From the NCBI RefSeq assembly GCF_019308285.1, contig NZ_WWEM01000013.1, positions 62,001 through 126,000 on the forward strand: a stretch of 64,000 nucleotides of DNA, in the 5' to 3' direction. The position numbers and the translations under genes are program-made. This document shows, piece after piece, positions 35,433 through 44,687 of this stretch. Source of the DNA: Flavobacterium quisquiliarum. Its GTDB lineage: Bacteria > Bacteroidota > Bacteroidia > Flavobacteriales > Flavobacteriaceae. The notes under the pieces were generated by a model, which did no database searches, had not been told where the DNA came from, and saw only the letters and a program-made list of their open reading frames with translations. How positions within the stretch are numbered: position 1 is the first letter of the stretch; every line of letters starts with the position of its first letter.

Positions 35433-36710
35433 TTAAAACTTATGCTCGTCTTTACTAATTACTATAAACGAAATCAAAGATATCAATGCGGCAGTAACCA
35501 AATAATAGCCTACATAACTCACATCATATGTCTTAGCTAGCCAAATGGCGATCATTGGTGCAAAAGCTGCTCCCAAAATTCCAGCCATATTAAAAGTTAA
35601 CGATGCTCCAGAATAACGAACATTCGTAGGAAATAATTCAGATAAAAAAGTTCCTAAAGGGCCATAAGTAAATCCCATTAAAGACATTCCGATGCAAGCA
35701 AAAGTAGTAACTAATACAATATTTCCTGAACCCAAGAAATAAGAAAAGAAAAATCCAAAAACAGCAATTGCAGCTGTAGCCAGAATAAGCATTTTACGGC
35801 GCCCAATTTTATCTGCCACCACCGCAGAAACTGGAATAAAAAGCGCAAAAAACAATACAGAAAATAACTGAATCAACAATCCATCTCTTTTCACGATTCC
35901 TAAATCTGAAGTTGCCCAGCTTAAGGTAAATACAGTCATCAAATAGAAAACCAAGAAAGTTGTGATTGCTGCAAAAGTTCCAAAAATCAATTGGTTCTTA
36001 TATGATTTTACTAATTCCAGAAAAGGAACTTTAACTTCTTCCTGCTCTTTTTTAGAATTTTCGAAAGAAGGAGTTTCCGTAATTTTTGTTCTGATGTAAA
36101 ATCCAACAATTACTAGAAGTGCACTGGCAATGAAAGGAATTCTCCAGCCATAATCCATAAAATCTTCATTGCTCATCGAATCGGTCAATAAAAGAAAAGT
36201 TCCGCCCGAAAGCAATAATCCAATTGGCGCTCCTAGTTGCGGAAACATTCCGTACCAAGCGCGTTTATTAGGAGGTGCATTTTCTATTGCTAATAAAACG
36301 GCTCCTCCCCACTCGCCTCCTAAACCAACACCTTGTCCAAATCTGCAAAGCATTAACAATAAAGGTGCTGCAACTCCAATACTTTCATAACTTGGCAGAA
36401 AACCAATCGTAACTGTAGAAATTCCCATCGTTAATAAAGCTGCAACTAGAGTAAATTTTCGACCAATTTTATCTCCATAATGTCCGAAAAAAGCAGAACC
36501 CAAAGGACGAGATAAAAATGCAATTGAAAATGTTGCTAAAGACTCCAATGTTGCCATTGTCGAATCTGAACTAGGAAAAAACAACTGTGGAAAAACCAAC
36601 ACCGCTGCATTGGCATAAATATAAAAATCAAAAAATTCGATTGTTGTGCCAATAAGGCTTCCAAAAAGAACATGTTTTAAGGAGTTCTTTTGATTCGGGT
36701 TCGTTTTCAT
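35433..36710 (-). CDS. MFS transporter, metabolite:proton symporter (MHS) family
   Basis: A 425-residue carrier with 12 predicted helices. The opening GSLIGTTIEFFDFYIYANAAVLVFP and the loop GHYGDKIGRKFTL are characteristic of the MHS branch (ShiA, ProP, KgtP-like). It is transcribed alone and ends at a strong terminator. The substrate could be an organic acid, shikimate-like compound or osmolyte; nothing nearby decides. It lies divergent to bshC with 273 bp between starts, which shows no further gene. Confidence 0.87.
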   Translation of the reverse strand: MKTNPNQKNSLKHVLFGSLIGTTIEFFDFYIYANAAVLVFPQLFFPSSDSTMATLESLATFSIAFLSRPLGSAFFGHYGDKIGRKFTLVAALLTMGISTVTIGFLPSYESIGVAAPLLLMLCRFGQGVGLGGEWGGAVLLAIENAPPNKRAWYGMFPQLGAPIGLLLSGGTFLLLTDSMSNEDFMDYGWRIPFIASALLVIVGFYIRTKITETPSFENSKKEQEEVKVPFLELVKSYKNQLIFGTFAAITTFLVFYLMTVFTLSWATSDLGIVKRDGLLIQLFSVLFFALFIPVSAVVADKIGRRKMLILATAAIAVFGFFFSYFLGSGNIVLVTTFACIGMSLMGFTYGPLGTFLSELFPTNVRYSGASLTFNMAGILGAAFAPMIAIWLAKTYDVSYVGYYLVTAALISLISFIVISKDEHKF

Positions 36711-36983
36711 GTAAAATTGATGTAACTTTTTTTTTGATTACAAAAATATAGTTTCATTATTAATAATTTATCTTTAAGAGAATTAGTTTTAAAACACTTT
36801 CTATTTTTTAACAAAATTCATGTATTTTATATTTTAAAAAGCACGATTTCATCTGTTTTCAAAAACCTGATTATCGGAACTTTAAAACAAAAATGGAATT
36901 ATCAATTCTTAAGCAATTGTTAATAGCGTTTTTAACTGCATATTTTCATTAAATTTACAGCTGTCAAAAATAAATTTAAAATT

Positions 36984-38573
36984 ATGCCTACCGACTGTAT
37001 CAGCTTTCAATCTTCTGGTTATTTTTCTAAACTAATGCAAGATTACTTAGATCAAAAAGAAGAATTAAAACCGCTGTACAATAATTTCCCAACCTTAGAA
37101 AATTTCGAAAAACAAATTGCTGAAAAAGCAGCTAATTTTGATCATAACAACCGAATTTCATTGGTTAAAACCTTGGAAAAACAATACGAGAATATTGAAA
37201 TCTCCGATTCAACAAAACAAAATATTTCGCTTTTAGCACTCGAAAATACTTTTACCATTACAACCGGACATCAGCTAAATTTATTTAGTGGACCGTTGTA
37301 TTTTTTGTATAAAATCATTTCTACCATTAATTTAACCAAAGAGTTAAAATCAAAATACCCTTCTTATAATTTCGTTCCGGTTTATTGGATGGCAACAGAA
37401 GACCACGATTTTGAAGAAATTAATTATTTTAATTTTAAAGGAAAAAAAATCCGCTGGAATGCTGAAAGTACAGGCCCAGTTGGAAGATTATCCACTGACG
37501 GATTGGAAGATTTATTTGAAATCTATTCTAAAGAACTTGGTTCAAGCACGAATGCTAACGCACTTAAAAAGCTATTTGAAGATGCGTACTTAAAACATGA
37601 AAAATTAGCCGATGCTACTCGTTATTTAGCAAATGCTCTTTTTTCTAGTTATGGTTTGGTTATTATTGATGCTGATGATGCCGATTTAAAACGTGCCTTT
37701 ATTCCATTTGTAAAAGAGGAATTAGAGATTCAAACTTCATTTAAAGCGGTACAAAAATCAATTGAACAACTTTCAGATTATACTGTTCAGGTAAATCCAA
37801 GAGAAATCAATTTATTTTATATCGAAGATAAACTGCGCGAAAGAATTATTTTTGAAAATGATAAATATTTAGTCAACAATACTAAAATCTCGTTTTCAAA
37901 AGAAGAAATTCTAAAATTACTAGAAAGCAATCCTGAAAAATTCAGTCCAAACGTAATCATGCGTCCGTTGTATCAAGAAATTATCCTTCCGAATCTTTGC
38001 TATATTGGTGGAGGCGGAGAAATTGCATATTGGTTGGAGTTAAAAGGATTTTTTGATGCTGTAAACATTACTTTTCCAATCTTATTAGTTCGAAATTCTG
38101 TTCTTTTAGCAACTGAAAAACAAGCTAAAAAAGCGGATAATTTAGGTTTAAGTTGGAAAGATTTGTTCAGCAAGTCAGAGAATTTAATAAATGCTATCAC
38201 GCATAAACTTTCTCCATTTCCAATTGATTTAACAGAGCAGAAAGAAGCACTTGAAAAACAATTCAACTATCTTTTTGAATTGGCTGAAAAGACCGACAAA
38301 TCATTTTCTGGAGCCGTAAAAGCACAGGAAGTAAAACAGAAAAAAGGATTAGAAAATTTAGAAAAACGTTTATTAAAAGCGCAAAAAAGAAAACTTCAGG
38401 ATCAATTACAGCGTGTTAATGATTTGCAGTGCGAATTATTTCCAAATCACAGCTTACAAGAGCGTCAGGCCAACTTTTCTGAATTTTATTTAGAAAACGG
38501 AGAACAATTGATACCGCTTTTAATTCAAAAATTAAAACCTTTAGAACATAATTTTGATATCATAATAATCTAA
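36984..38573 (+). CDS. bshC: Bacillithiol biosynthesis cysteine-adding enzyme BshC
   Basis: A 529-residue cytoplasmic protein that adds cysteine to glucosaminyl-malate, the last step of bacillithiol synthesis. The family signatures TGHQLNLFSGPLYFLYKI, VPVYWMATEDHDFEEINYF and CYIGGGGEIAYWLELK are all present, and a C-terminal coiled coil occupies about 440-500. The length is standard. The other genes of the pathway (bshA, bshB) are not in the window, which is usual in Bacteroidota. It is transcribed alone. Confidence 0.94.
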   Translation: MPTDCISFQSSGYFSKLMQDYLDQKEELKPLYNNFPTLENFEKQIAEKAANFDHNNRISLVKTLEKQYENIEISDSTKQNISLLALENTFTITTGHQLNLFSGPLYFLYKIISTINLTKELKSKYPSYNFVPVYWMATEDHDFEEINYFNFKGKKIRWNAESTGPVGRLSTDGLEDLFEIYSKELGSSTNANALKKLFEDAYLKHEKLADATRYLANALFSSYGLVIIDADDADLKRAFIPFVKEELEIQTSFKAVQKSIEQLSDYTVQVNPREINLFYIEDKLRERIIFENDKYLVNNTKISFSKEEILKLLESNPEKFSPNVIMRPLYQEIILPNLCYIGGGGEIAYWLELKGFFDAVNITFPILLVRNSVLLATEKQAKKADNLGLSWKDLFSKSENLINAITHKLSPFPIDLTEQKEALEKQFNYLFELAEKTDKSFSGAVKAQEVKQKKGLENLEKRLLKAQKRKLQDQLQRVNDLQCELFPNHSLQERQANFSEFYLENGEQLIPLLIQKLKPLEHNFDIIII

Positions 38574-38696
38574 AATAATTATCTTTAGAAATTCAAAGTA
38601 ATAGCTTAGGAATAAATAACCAGCTCATTTCCGAAAGTATTGCTTCTCTCAAACCAAATAGAATTATATTTTATAACCTATTAACGAACTAACCAA

Positions 38697-39968
38697 ATGG
38701 TAAGAGAACGCCTAATTTCGCTTGATGTCTTTCGCGGACTGACTATTCTATTAATGACTATTGTAAACAATCCGGGAGACTGGGGCAATGTTTATCCGCC
38801 GCTTTTACACGCGCACTGGAACGGCTGCACACCTACCGATCTTGTATTTCCTTTTTTTGTTTTTATAATGGGAGTTGCGGTTCCGCTCGCAATGCCGGAC
38901 AAAGTTTATGACGATACGACATTCAATAAAATCCTGATTCGTTCCTTAAGAATGCTCTGTCTTGGAATATTTTTCAATTTCTTTGGCAAAATTGAGCTGT
39001 TCGGTTTAGACGGAATTCCGTTGCTTATTGCCCGATTAGCTGTAACCATTGCTGTTGGTTGTGCCTTAATGGGAAGCTTCAGTACTAAGCTAAAAAACAT
39101 CTTCGCTTTCGGCATATTAGCATTGTATCTCATTTTAGCTTATGGAGGATTTGAAAATTATCAAGATGTAAGGCTTCCAGGTGTTTTACAGCGTATTGCC
39201 GTTGTTTATTTTGTAGTTTCTCTTTTGTACTTAAAAACTTCTCGAAAAACACAATTAATTACAGGAATCGTTTTGCTTTTCGGCTATTGGGCAGTTATGA
39301 CTTTAATTCCTGTTCCAGGATTTGGAGAAGCCAATTTAGAAAGAGGAACCAATTTAGCCGCTTGGGTAGACAGCGTTTTGCTAAAAGGCCATATGTATCA
39401 CGAAACCAAAACTTGGGATCCAGAAGGAATATTAAGCACAATTCCGTCTATTGTAAACGGGATTATCGGTTTATTCATTGGACAAATTTTACTACTCGGC
39501 GCAACTAAAATCAACAAAGCGCAAAGAATGGGAATGATTGGCGTCGGGCTTATTTTCTTCGGATTAATGTGGGATTTAGTTTTCCCAATAAACAAATCCA
39601 TCTGGACAAGCAGTTACGTTTTATATACAACTGGTCTTGCAACCGTATGTCTAACAGCATTGTATTACATCATTGATATAGCCGAATATAAAAAAGGATT
39701 CAAACTATTTGTAATTTGGGGAGTTAACCCAATGATTGTGTTTTTTGCATCACAGATTATTCCGCAGGCCTTAACCATGATCCGATTCCAAAATCCTCAC
39801 AATCCAGAAGAACAAACCAATCTTTTAAACTATTTATATAATTTCGGAATTGCGCCTTTTTTCAGCAATCCAATGACAGCTTCTTTAGCGGGCGCGTTGA
39901 CCTATGTAGCAATCTGGACATTTATTCTTTGGAATTTCTATAGAAACAAATTGATATTCAAAGTCTAA
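38697..39968 (+). CDS. DUF5009/NagX-like multi-pass membrane acyltransferase family
   Basis: A 423-residue protein with about 11 transmembrane helices. ERLISLDVFRGLTILLMTIVNNPGDW and the WNGCTPTDLVFPFFVFIMG motif place it in the heparan-alpha-glucosaminide N-acetyltransferase-like family (DUF5009/DUF1624), called NagX in some N-acetylglucosamine loci. Human HGSNAT transfers acetyl groups across the lysosomal membrane. The function in bacteria is not settled. A paralogue lies at 53544-54734. The gene stands alone between bshC and ndk. Confidence 0.82.
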   Translation: MVRERLISLDVFRGLTILLMTIVNNPGDWGNVYPPLLHAHWNGCTPTDLVFPFFVFIMGVAVPLAMPDKVYDDTTFNKILIRSLRMLCLGIFFNFFGKIELFGLDGIPLLIARLAVTIAVGCALMGSFSTKLKNIFAFGILALYLILAYGGFENYQDVRLPGVLQRIAVVYFVVSLLYLKTSRKTQLITGIVLLFGYWAVMTLIPVPGFGEANLERGTNLAAWVDSVLLKGHMYHETKTWDPEGILSTIPSIVNGIIGLFIGQILLLGATKINKAQRMGMIGVGLIFFGLMWDLVFPINKSIWTSSYVLYTTGLATVCLTALYYIIDIAEYKKGFKLFVIWGVNPMIVFFASQIIPQALTMIRFQNPHNPEEQTNLLNYLYNFGIAPFFSNPMTASLAGALTYVAIWTFILWNFYRNKLIFKV

Positions 39969-39977
39969 ATTTGTTTC

Positions 39978-40073
39978 ACCATATAAGTAACATAAGTTCA
40001 TTTAAAAGCTTCACGAAGAAACACCAAATAAATTTTACCGCGTTCTAAAATGAACTTATGTTACTTATATGGT
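39978..40073. repeat. 26-bp perfect inverted repeat with 44-nt spacer
   Basis: The left arm (39978-40003) begins ACCATATAAGTAACATAAG, and the right arm (40048-40073) is its exact reverse complement over 26 bases. It is far longer than a usual terminator and has no T-run at the base. It lies 10 bp after the stop of the DUF5009 gene and could be a miniature non-coding element. Confidence 0.85.
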
Positions 40074-40159
40074 TTCCATAAAAAACATTTCTTGCCCAAA
40101 ACATCGTTTCTAACGACTTTTAATTATGAATTTATTAAAATCAATTGATAAAAAAAGTA

Positions 40160-40167
40160 TACTTTTG
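40160..40167 (+). promoter_or_regulatory. -7 box of ndk
   Basis: TACTTTTG matches TAnnTTTG, 24 nt before the ndk ATG. A TTG at the usual spacing is not present. Confidence 0.55.
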
Positions 40168-40190
40168 CACAAAATTTAATAAAATACAAA

Positions 40191-40610
40191 ATGGCAACAA
40201 ATAGAACTTTTACAATGATTAAACCAGATGCTGTTGCAAACGGACACATCGGGAACATCTTAGCAATGATTACTAATGGTGGTTTCAAAATCGTTTCATT
40301 AAAATTAACTCAATTAACTGTAGCAGATGCTAAAGCATTCTACGCAGTTCACGCAGAAAGACCTTTCTACGGAGAATTAGTTGAATTTATGTCTCGCGGG
40401 CCAATCGTTGCCGCTATTTTAGAAAAAGATAACGCAGTAGAAGATTTCAGAACTTTAATTGGAGCTACTAACCCAGCTGAAGCTGCTGAAGGAACTATTC
40501 GTAAAGCATACGCTACTTCAATCGGAGAAAACGCAGTTCACGGATCTGATAGCGACGAAAATGCTGCTATCGAAAGTGCATTCCACTTTGCTGGAAGAGA
40601 GCAGTTTTAA
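40191..40610 (+). CDS. ndk: Nucleoside diphosphate kinase
   Basis: A 139-residue cytoplasmic kinase that transfers the gamma phosphate between nucleoside triphosphates and diphosphates. The phospho-histidine is His117 in [28 protein letters not shown] at the N-terminus and [16 protein letters not shown] are invariant family blocks. The full length is normal. Its own -7 box and a following terminator indicate a single-gene transcript. Confidence 0.97.
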   Translation: MATNRTFTMIKPDAVANGHIGNILAMITNGGFKIVSLKLTQLTVADAKAFYAVHAERPFYGELVEFMSRGPIVAAILEKDNAVEDFRTLIGATNPAEAAEGTIRKAYATSIGENAVHGSDSDENAAIESAFHFAGREQF

Positions 40611-40660
40611 TTTATGATTTTAGAGTTCAGATTTTAGATTGCTGAGCTAAACATAAAAAT

Positions 40661-40696
40661 AAAAAAATCCATTCGCTGAGCGAATGGATTTTTTTT
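40661..40696. terminator. Bidirectional terminator between ndk and the DUF721 gene
   Basis: AAAAAAATCCATTCGCTGAG then CGAATGGATTTTTTT: perfect arms AATCCATTCG and CGAATGGATT with A and T runs on both sides. It is placed between convergent genes. Confidence 0.9.
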
Positions 40697-40728
40697 ATAT
40701 TGAAAAATCTAAAATCTAAAATCTAAAA

Positions 40729-41025
40729 TTAGCGAAGCACAACATCCTTCACGACATCACGTCTCAATTCTTCATTAATCATTTTAACGATTTTAGATTT
40801 TCCGTGGCTTAATTCTTCACGCAAAACGGCAGAGCCAAGTTCTACATACAAAGTACTCCCTTTAAGAATAACATTTTTTGTATACGTATTCACGCCACTT
40901 CCCATAAGATTTTTCCAGGCATCGCGAACATCAATCTGATCCATTCCGGCTTGTAACTTATTCACTTGAATAATTTGCTGTAAAACAGCACTAATTGTAG
41001 ATTCGCTATTTAGTCTTTTCGCCAT
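40729..41025 (-). CDS. DUF721 (DciA-like) protein
   Basis: A 98-residue protein of the DUF721 family, related to DciA, which loads the replicative helicase DnaB in bacteria without DnaC. The conserved stretches are VRDAWKNLMGSGVNTYTKNVILKGSTLYVELGSAVLREELSHGK; only the compact KH-like domain is present. The start overlaps the end of the upstream lipoprotein gene by 20 bp, so the two are expressed together. Whether this short form acts in replication is inferred from the family. Confidence 0.83.
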   Translation of the reverse strand: MAKRLNSESTISAVLQQIIQVNKLQAGMDQIDVRDAWKNLMGSGVNTYTKNVILKGSTLYVELGSAVLREELSHGKSKIVKMINEELRRDVVKDVVLR

Positions 41026-41446
41026 CGTTTAAGAGATTAATTGGTGCTGCTTTTTTATAATGATATTCTATTTTTTGTGGATTCTTAACCACTAATTCTT
41101 TATCCGAAAGCGAGATGATTTCTTCGCTCCATTTCGTATAATCTGTTTTATAATCCAGGAAAACATGTTCTCCCGCAAAACGAACCGAAACATTTTCAAA
41201 AGTATCCGTAGTTAAAAATGTACCGTCAAACTGTGGCATTACTTTCGTTCGAACGCCTTTATTATCTTTAATTTGAAAAAAATCAAAAGTTTCATTCATC
41301 TTATAGTCCTTCTCTTCGCCTTTGTCAAAAACTACTTTTTCAATTTCCCAATAACCGTTTAACTTAGCAATATCTTCAGGTTTTACTTCTTGTTTACAGC
41401 TTACAAACAAAAGCGATAAAACCAAAATCATAAAAGTGTTTTTCAT
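41006..41446 (-). CDS. Lipocalin-like lipoprotein of unknown function
   Basis: A 146-residue lipoprotein; the signal ends at Cys17 (FVSC). The mature protein starts KLNGYWEIEKVVFDKG, then shows alternating beta strands ending at YHYKKA. The pattern resembles small lipocalin-like or beta-sandwich envelope proteins of Bacteroidota, but I do not recognise the family. Its 20-bp overlap with the DUF721 gene is notable. The leader contains a structured RNA element with its own promoter (41462-41609). Confidence 0.7.
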   Translation of the reverse strand: MKNTFMILVLSLLFVSCKQEVKPEDIAKLNGYWEIEKVVFDKGEEKDYKMNETFDFFQIKDNKGVRTKVMPQFDGTFLTTDTFENVSVRFAGEHVFLDYKTDYTKWSEEIISLSDKELVVKNPQKIEYHYKKAAPINLLNDGEKTK

Positions 41447-41461
41447 AAGTACTTGAATTTT

Positions 41462-41596
41462 TATAAGGAGCTGAAAACCTGCTGTTCGCTGTATTCCCGA
41501 TAAACAAAAACTACGGCTAAAAAGCCTTGTTTTTCTAAATCGGGAGATGCCACTTCCATCAGGGCTAGGGCATCAGTTTTCAAAAGATTTTTCTCG
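41462..41596 (-). ncRNA. Structured RNA element, copy 3 (Flavo-1-like candidate)
   Basis: On the minus strand: closing stem TTGAAAAC (41583-41576) with GTTTTCAG (41478-41471), then the core GCCCTAGCCCTGATGGAAG, stem TCCCGAT / ATCGGGA (41545-41539 with 41501-41495), and a hairpin at 41515-41526 (GGCTaaaaAGCC on the plus strand). A TATCTTTG promoter box precedes it directly. It ends about 16 nt before a lipoprotein gene. It may be an independent small RNA or a leader. Resemblance to the published Flavo-1 motif is from memory. Confidence 0.55.
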
Positions 41597-41601
41597 GACT
41601 A

Positions 41602-41609
41602 CAAAGATA
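41602..41609 (-). promoter_or_regulatory. -7 box in front of the structured RNA
   Basis: TATCTTTG on the minus strand, an exact TAnnTTTG match. A TTG lies 22 nt upstream. The expected RNA start is a few bases before the closing stem of the structured element. Confidence 0.6.
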
Positions 41610-41665
41610 ACCTTATAATTATCAAAAGAAACAAAAAATCAAAAAACACATTAAACTATTTTACA

Positions 41666-41673
41666 TATTTTTG
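41666..41673 (+). promoter_or_regulatory. -7 box of the beta-lactamase-like gene
   Basis: TATTTTTG on the plus strand, an exact TAnnTTTG match, 30 nt before the ATG at 41704. It overlaps a possible TTG codon at 41671 and so argues for the ATG start. Confidence 0.55.
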
Positions 41674-41703
41674 GTCAAACCCCAAAACCAAAAACAAAAA
41701 GAC

Positions 41704-42768
41704 ATGACCAAAACTATTTACGGATTATTGACAGCCTTATTATTTATAAGCTGCAGTAAAGATTCAGCAGAACCCGACACAACTACCTCAGAAAGCATGT
41801 ATTTCCCTCCTCTAACAGGAACAACTTGGGAAACAAAATCAATCGCAGAGCTAAAATGGAATCAAAATGCTGTACAGCCACTTTTAGATTATTTGGAGCT
41901 TAAACACTCCAAATCTTTCATCATTTTAGTAAACGGAAAAATCGTTCTTGAAAATTACTTTAACAATCATACCGCGACTGCAAACTGGTATTGGGCAAGC
42001 GCAGGAAAAACTTTAACTTCAACTGTAACTGGAATTGCGCAGCAAGAAGGGCTTTTAAATATAACCAATAAAGTTTCTCAATATTTAGGAACTGGCTGGA
42101 CAAGTGAAACTCTTGCTAAAGAAAATCTCATAAACTGCAAGCATCTTTTAACCATGACATCTGGTCTTGATGACGCTACCGATGATGTAGATCCAGAAGA
42201 CCTAATCTACAAAGCCGATGCAGGAACTCGTTGGGCCTACCACAATGTTTATGTAAAACTGCAAGATGTAGTTACTAAAGCCAGTGGACAAACTTGGCAG
42301 AACTATTTCAACACCAGATTAAGAGACAAAATCGGCATGGATGGCAATTGGATACAGCTTGGCGTAAATAGTGTCTATGCAAGCACAACAAGAAGTATGG
42401 CTAGATTTGGCTTATTAATGCTTAACAAAGGAAAATGGGAAAATAACATAATTTTAAACGAAGCCTTTTTTAACGAAGCTACAAATACTTCACAAAATAT
42501 CAATTTAGGCTACGGTTATTTATGGTGGCTAAACGGTAAAGCCAATTATCATTTACCGCAATCGCAGTTAACATTTCAAGGAAGTGTAATTCCAACCGGG
42601 CCAAGCGATATGTTTATGGCATTAGGAAAAAATGACCAAAAGATTTACGTAGTTCCAAGCAAAAACATGGTTGTAATTAGAATGGGAGATGCAGCTGACA
42701 ATGTAAATCTTGCTCTATCTGATTTTGACAAAACGTTGTGGGAGAAAATTAATGCTTTATATCAATAA
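41704..42768 (+). CDS. Serine hydrolase, class C beta-lactamase family, lipoprotein
   Basis: A 354-residue lipoprotein (signal to Cys17, LLFISC). The serine-hydrolase motif SxxK is in YWASAGKT and the YxN motif in WAYHNVY; a WxNG-type block near the end (LWWLNGKANYH) is usual for the family. Members include peptidases and esterases as well as beta-lactamases. The reading frame extends upstream to a TTG at 41671, but that overlaps the -7 box, so the ATG at 41704 is preferred. It is divergent from the lipoprotein/DUF721 operon. The substrate is unknown. Confidence 0.85.
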   Translation: MTKTIYGLLTALLFISCSKDSAEPDTTTSESMYFPPLTGTTWETKSIAELKWNQNAVQPLLDYLELKHSKSFIILVNGKIVLENYFNNHTATANWYWASAGKTLTSTVTGIAQQEGLLNITNKVSQYLGTGWTSETLAKENLINCKHLLTMTSGLDDATDDVDPEDLIYKADAGTRWAYHNVYVKLQDVVTKASGQTWQNYFNTRLRDKIGMDGNWIQLGVNSVYASTTRSMARFGLLMLNKGKWENNIILNEAFFNEATNTSQNINLGYGYLWWLNGKANYHLPQSQLTFQGSVIPTGPSDMFMALGKNDQKIYVVPSKNMVVIRMGDAADNVNLALSDFDKTLWEKINALYQ

Positions 42769-42783
42769 ATTACGAATTGCAGT

Positions 42784-43383
42784 TTAAATCAACTGCCATC
42801 CTTTATTTTTCAAAAAGCTTTTACAGCTTTTACAAAAATCTTTTTCTTCATTCAGTGGGTTTCCGCCTTCAGCATCACGCATTAAACAAGTTTTAATTTT
42901 GCAATGCGGTAAACCTGCTGTATGACCTAATTCATGTAAAACCAATTTATAAAACTGGCTATTTCTGTGTTTTTTAGACAACCTAAAATCGGAAACAACG
43001 CAGGCTTTTCCAGGCATGTAACCTAATCCCATTACACCCCAATCTTTAATATTGTTTTTTGTTGTACTAATGTCAAAATGTGACAAACCAACAATAACAG
43101 AATCACTGCCAATACTATTTTTAAGATTCTTAATAATACTATCAGCACGATATCTATTACGGGGCTTATAAAAAGATTTTTCAGGAAAGTCTATATTCTG
43201 CCTTAAAACAACATTAGGATTAATTGTTTTTATTTCGGTAAGAACTTTTTGAGATTGTTTGGGTTCAAAATTACCCAAAGGCTGTATCACTATAACCTTT
43301 TGACTTTTTACAGTATTTTCATTGTCTCGTTTGTTTATGCAACTGCACAAACTAAACAACAGAATGAAAACACCGTATTTCAT
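42784..43383 (-). CDS. Archaemetzincin-type (M54) metalloprotease, lipoprotein
   Basis: A 199-residue protein with lipobox LCSC near residue 16. The motif HELGHTAGLPHC (HExxHxxGxxHC) and the later cysteines of TCLMRDAEGG and FCKSCKSFL are those of archaemetzincin, a zinc peptidase. GLSHFDIS and WGVMGLGYMPGKACVVS are further family blocks. I choose the ATG at 43383, which gives the lipoprotein signal; the frame runs three codons further to a TTG. The membrane-anchored form is a variation on the usually soluble family. The target is unknown. Confidence 0.85.
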   Translation of the reverse strand: MKYGVFILLFSLCSCINKRDNENTVKSQKVIVIQPLGNFEPKQSQKVLTEIKTINPNVVLRQNIDFPEKSFYKPRNRYRADSIIKNLKNSIGSDSVIVGLSHFDISTTKNNIKDWGVMGLGYMPGKACVVSDFRLSKKHRNSQFYKLVLHELGHTAGLPHCKIKTCLMRDAEGGNPLNEEKDFCKSCKSFLKNKGWQLI

Positions 43384-43408
43384 ATTAGTCAAAAACGAAC
43401 TAAATCAA

Positions 43409-43591
43409 TTATTTTTTATTCGCATTTGTTCTTTTAAGAACTCCTAAAAAGAACAAAATAATTCCGGCAACCATCAAAATATAGTAAACCGAAAGATTAT
43501 TATCTTTCAGCACATTTGCCAAAACAAAACATATCACACTAGCAAAATAAAAAGCAACAGCAGATATGTTTTTTAAAGATTCAAAACTCAT
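43409..43591 (-). CDS. Small two-helix membrane protein
   Basis: A 60-residue protein with two hydrophobic segments (about 9-26 and 35-53) and a basic C-terminus (KRTNANKK), suggesting a hairpin in the inner membrane with the tail inside. No family is recognised. It lies 6 bp after the ftsY stop on the same strand and 25 bp before the archaemetzincin gene, so it probably belongs to the ftsY transcript. Confidence 0.6.
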   Translation of the reverse strand: MSFESLKNISAVAFYFASVICFVLANVLKDNNLSVYYILMVAGIILFFLGVLKRTNANKK

Positions 43592-43597
43592 TATTTT

Positions 43598-44551
43598 TTA
43601 TTTAAAGAAACTATCAACGAATTCATATTTATTAAAGACTTGTAAATCCTCAATTCCTTCGCCAACACCAATATATTTAACTGGAATTTGAAACTGGTCT
43701 GAAATACCAATAACCACTCCTCCTTTTGCCGTTCCATCCAATTTAGTTACGGCTAGCGAAGTAACTTCTGTTGCAGCTGTAAATTGTTTTGCTTGTTCAA
43801 AAGCATTTTGTCCAGTAGAACCATCTAAAACTAAAAGCACATCGTGTGGCGCATCAGCAACTACTTTCTGCATTACACGTTTTACTTTTGAAAGCTCATT
43901 CATCAAATTGATTTTATTATGCAGACGCCCAGCTGTATCAATAATAACAACATCTGCATTTTGAGCAACAGCTGATTGCAAAGTATCGAAAGCTACAGAA
44001 GCTGGATCACTTCCCATATTTTGTCTCACAATTGGCACATCTACTCTATCAGCCCAAACTTGTAATTGATCAATTGCCGCCGCACGAAAAGTATCTGCTG
44101 CACCTAAAACTACCTTATGTCCTGCTTTTTTAAACTGATAAGCTAATTTTCCAATTGTTGTTGTTTTCCCTACTCCATTCACCCCAACAACCATTAAAAC
44201 GTAAGGTTTCTTGTCTTTTGGAACTTCAAATTCAGTCGCTTCGCCTGTATTAGTTTCAGACAATAAAGCTCCTATTTCGTCTCTTAGAATTTGGTTTAAC
44301 TCTTCTGTTCCTAAATATTTATCTTCTGCAACACGTTTTTCTATTCTTTCAATGATTTTTAACGTCGTGTTAACTCCGACATCAGAACCTACCAAAACTT
44401 CTTCAAGATTATCTAAAACATCGTCATCGACTTTAGATTTTCCTGCAACAGCTTTGCTTAACTTCGAGAAAAAAGTAGTTTTTGTTTTTTCAAGACCTTT
44501 GTCTAAAGTCTCTTTTTTTTCGGTAGAGAATAATTTTTTAAAAAAACTCAT
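43598..44551 (-). CDS. ftsY: Signal recognition particle receptor FtsY
   Basis: A 317-residue SRP-GTPase that receives ribosome-SRP complexes at the inner membrane. The GTPase motifs are GVNGVGKTTTIGKLA (P-loop), DTAGRLHNK and TKLDGTAKGG. The acidic A domain is short, typical of Bacteroidota. The frame extends upstream to 44647 without family similarity; the start MSFFKKLF at 44551 is the usual one. It follows L28, L33 and the DUF4295 gene, the standard order in this phylum, though a terminator lies between DUF4295 and ftsY. Confidence 0.96.
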   Translation of the reverse strand: MSFFKKLFSTEKKETLDKGLEKTKTTFFSKLSKAVAGKSKVDDDVLDNLEEVLVGSDVGVNTTLKIIERIEKRVAEDKYLGTEELNQILRDEIGALLSETNTGEATEFEVPKDKKPYVLMVVGVNGVGKTTTIGKLAYQFKKAGHKVVLGAADTFRAAAIDQLQVWADRVDVPIVRQNMGSDPASVAFDTLQSAVAQNADVVIIDTAGRLHNKINLMNELSKVKRVMQKVVADAPHDVLLVLDGSTGQNAFEQAKQFTAATEVTSLAVTKLDGTAKGGVVIGISDQFQIPVKYIGVGEGIEDLQVFNKYEFVDSFFK

Positions 44552-44687
44552 TTTTTGTAGATTATTAGATTTACTAGATTTCTCGATTATCAGACAAGAA
44601 ATCCAAATCTTTAAAGAAAGTGCAATTGTTTTCCAAAAAGAGGCCAATTGTTACGATTCTTTAAATTTTCAGACAAATATAGGTAAT

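Noticed and set aside
44552..44647. N-terminal extension of FtsY by 32 residues
   Set aside because: The extension has no family similarity, and MSFFKKLF at 44551 is the normal start.
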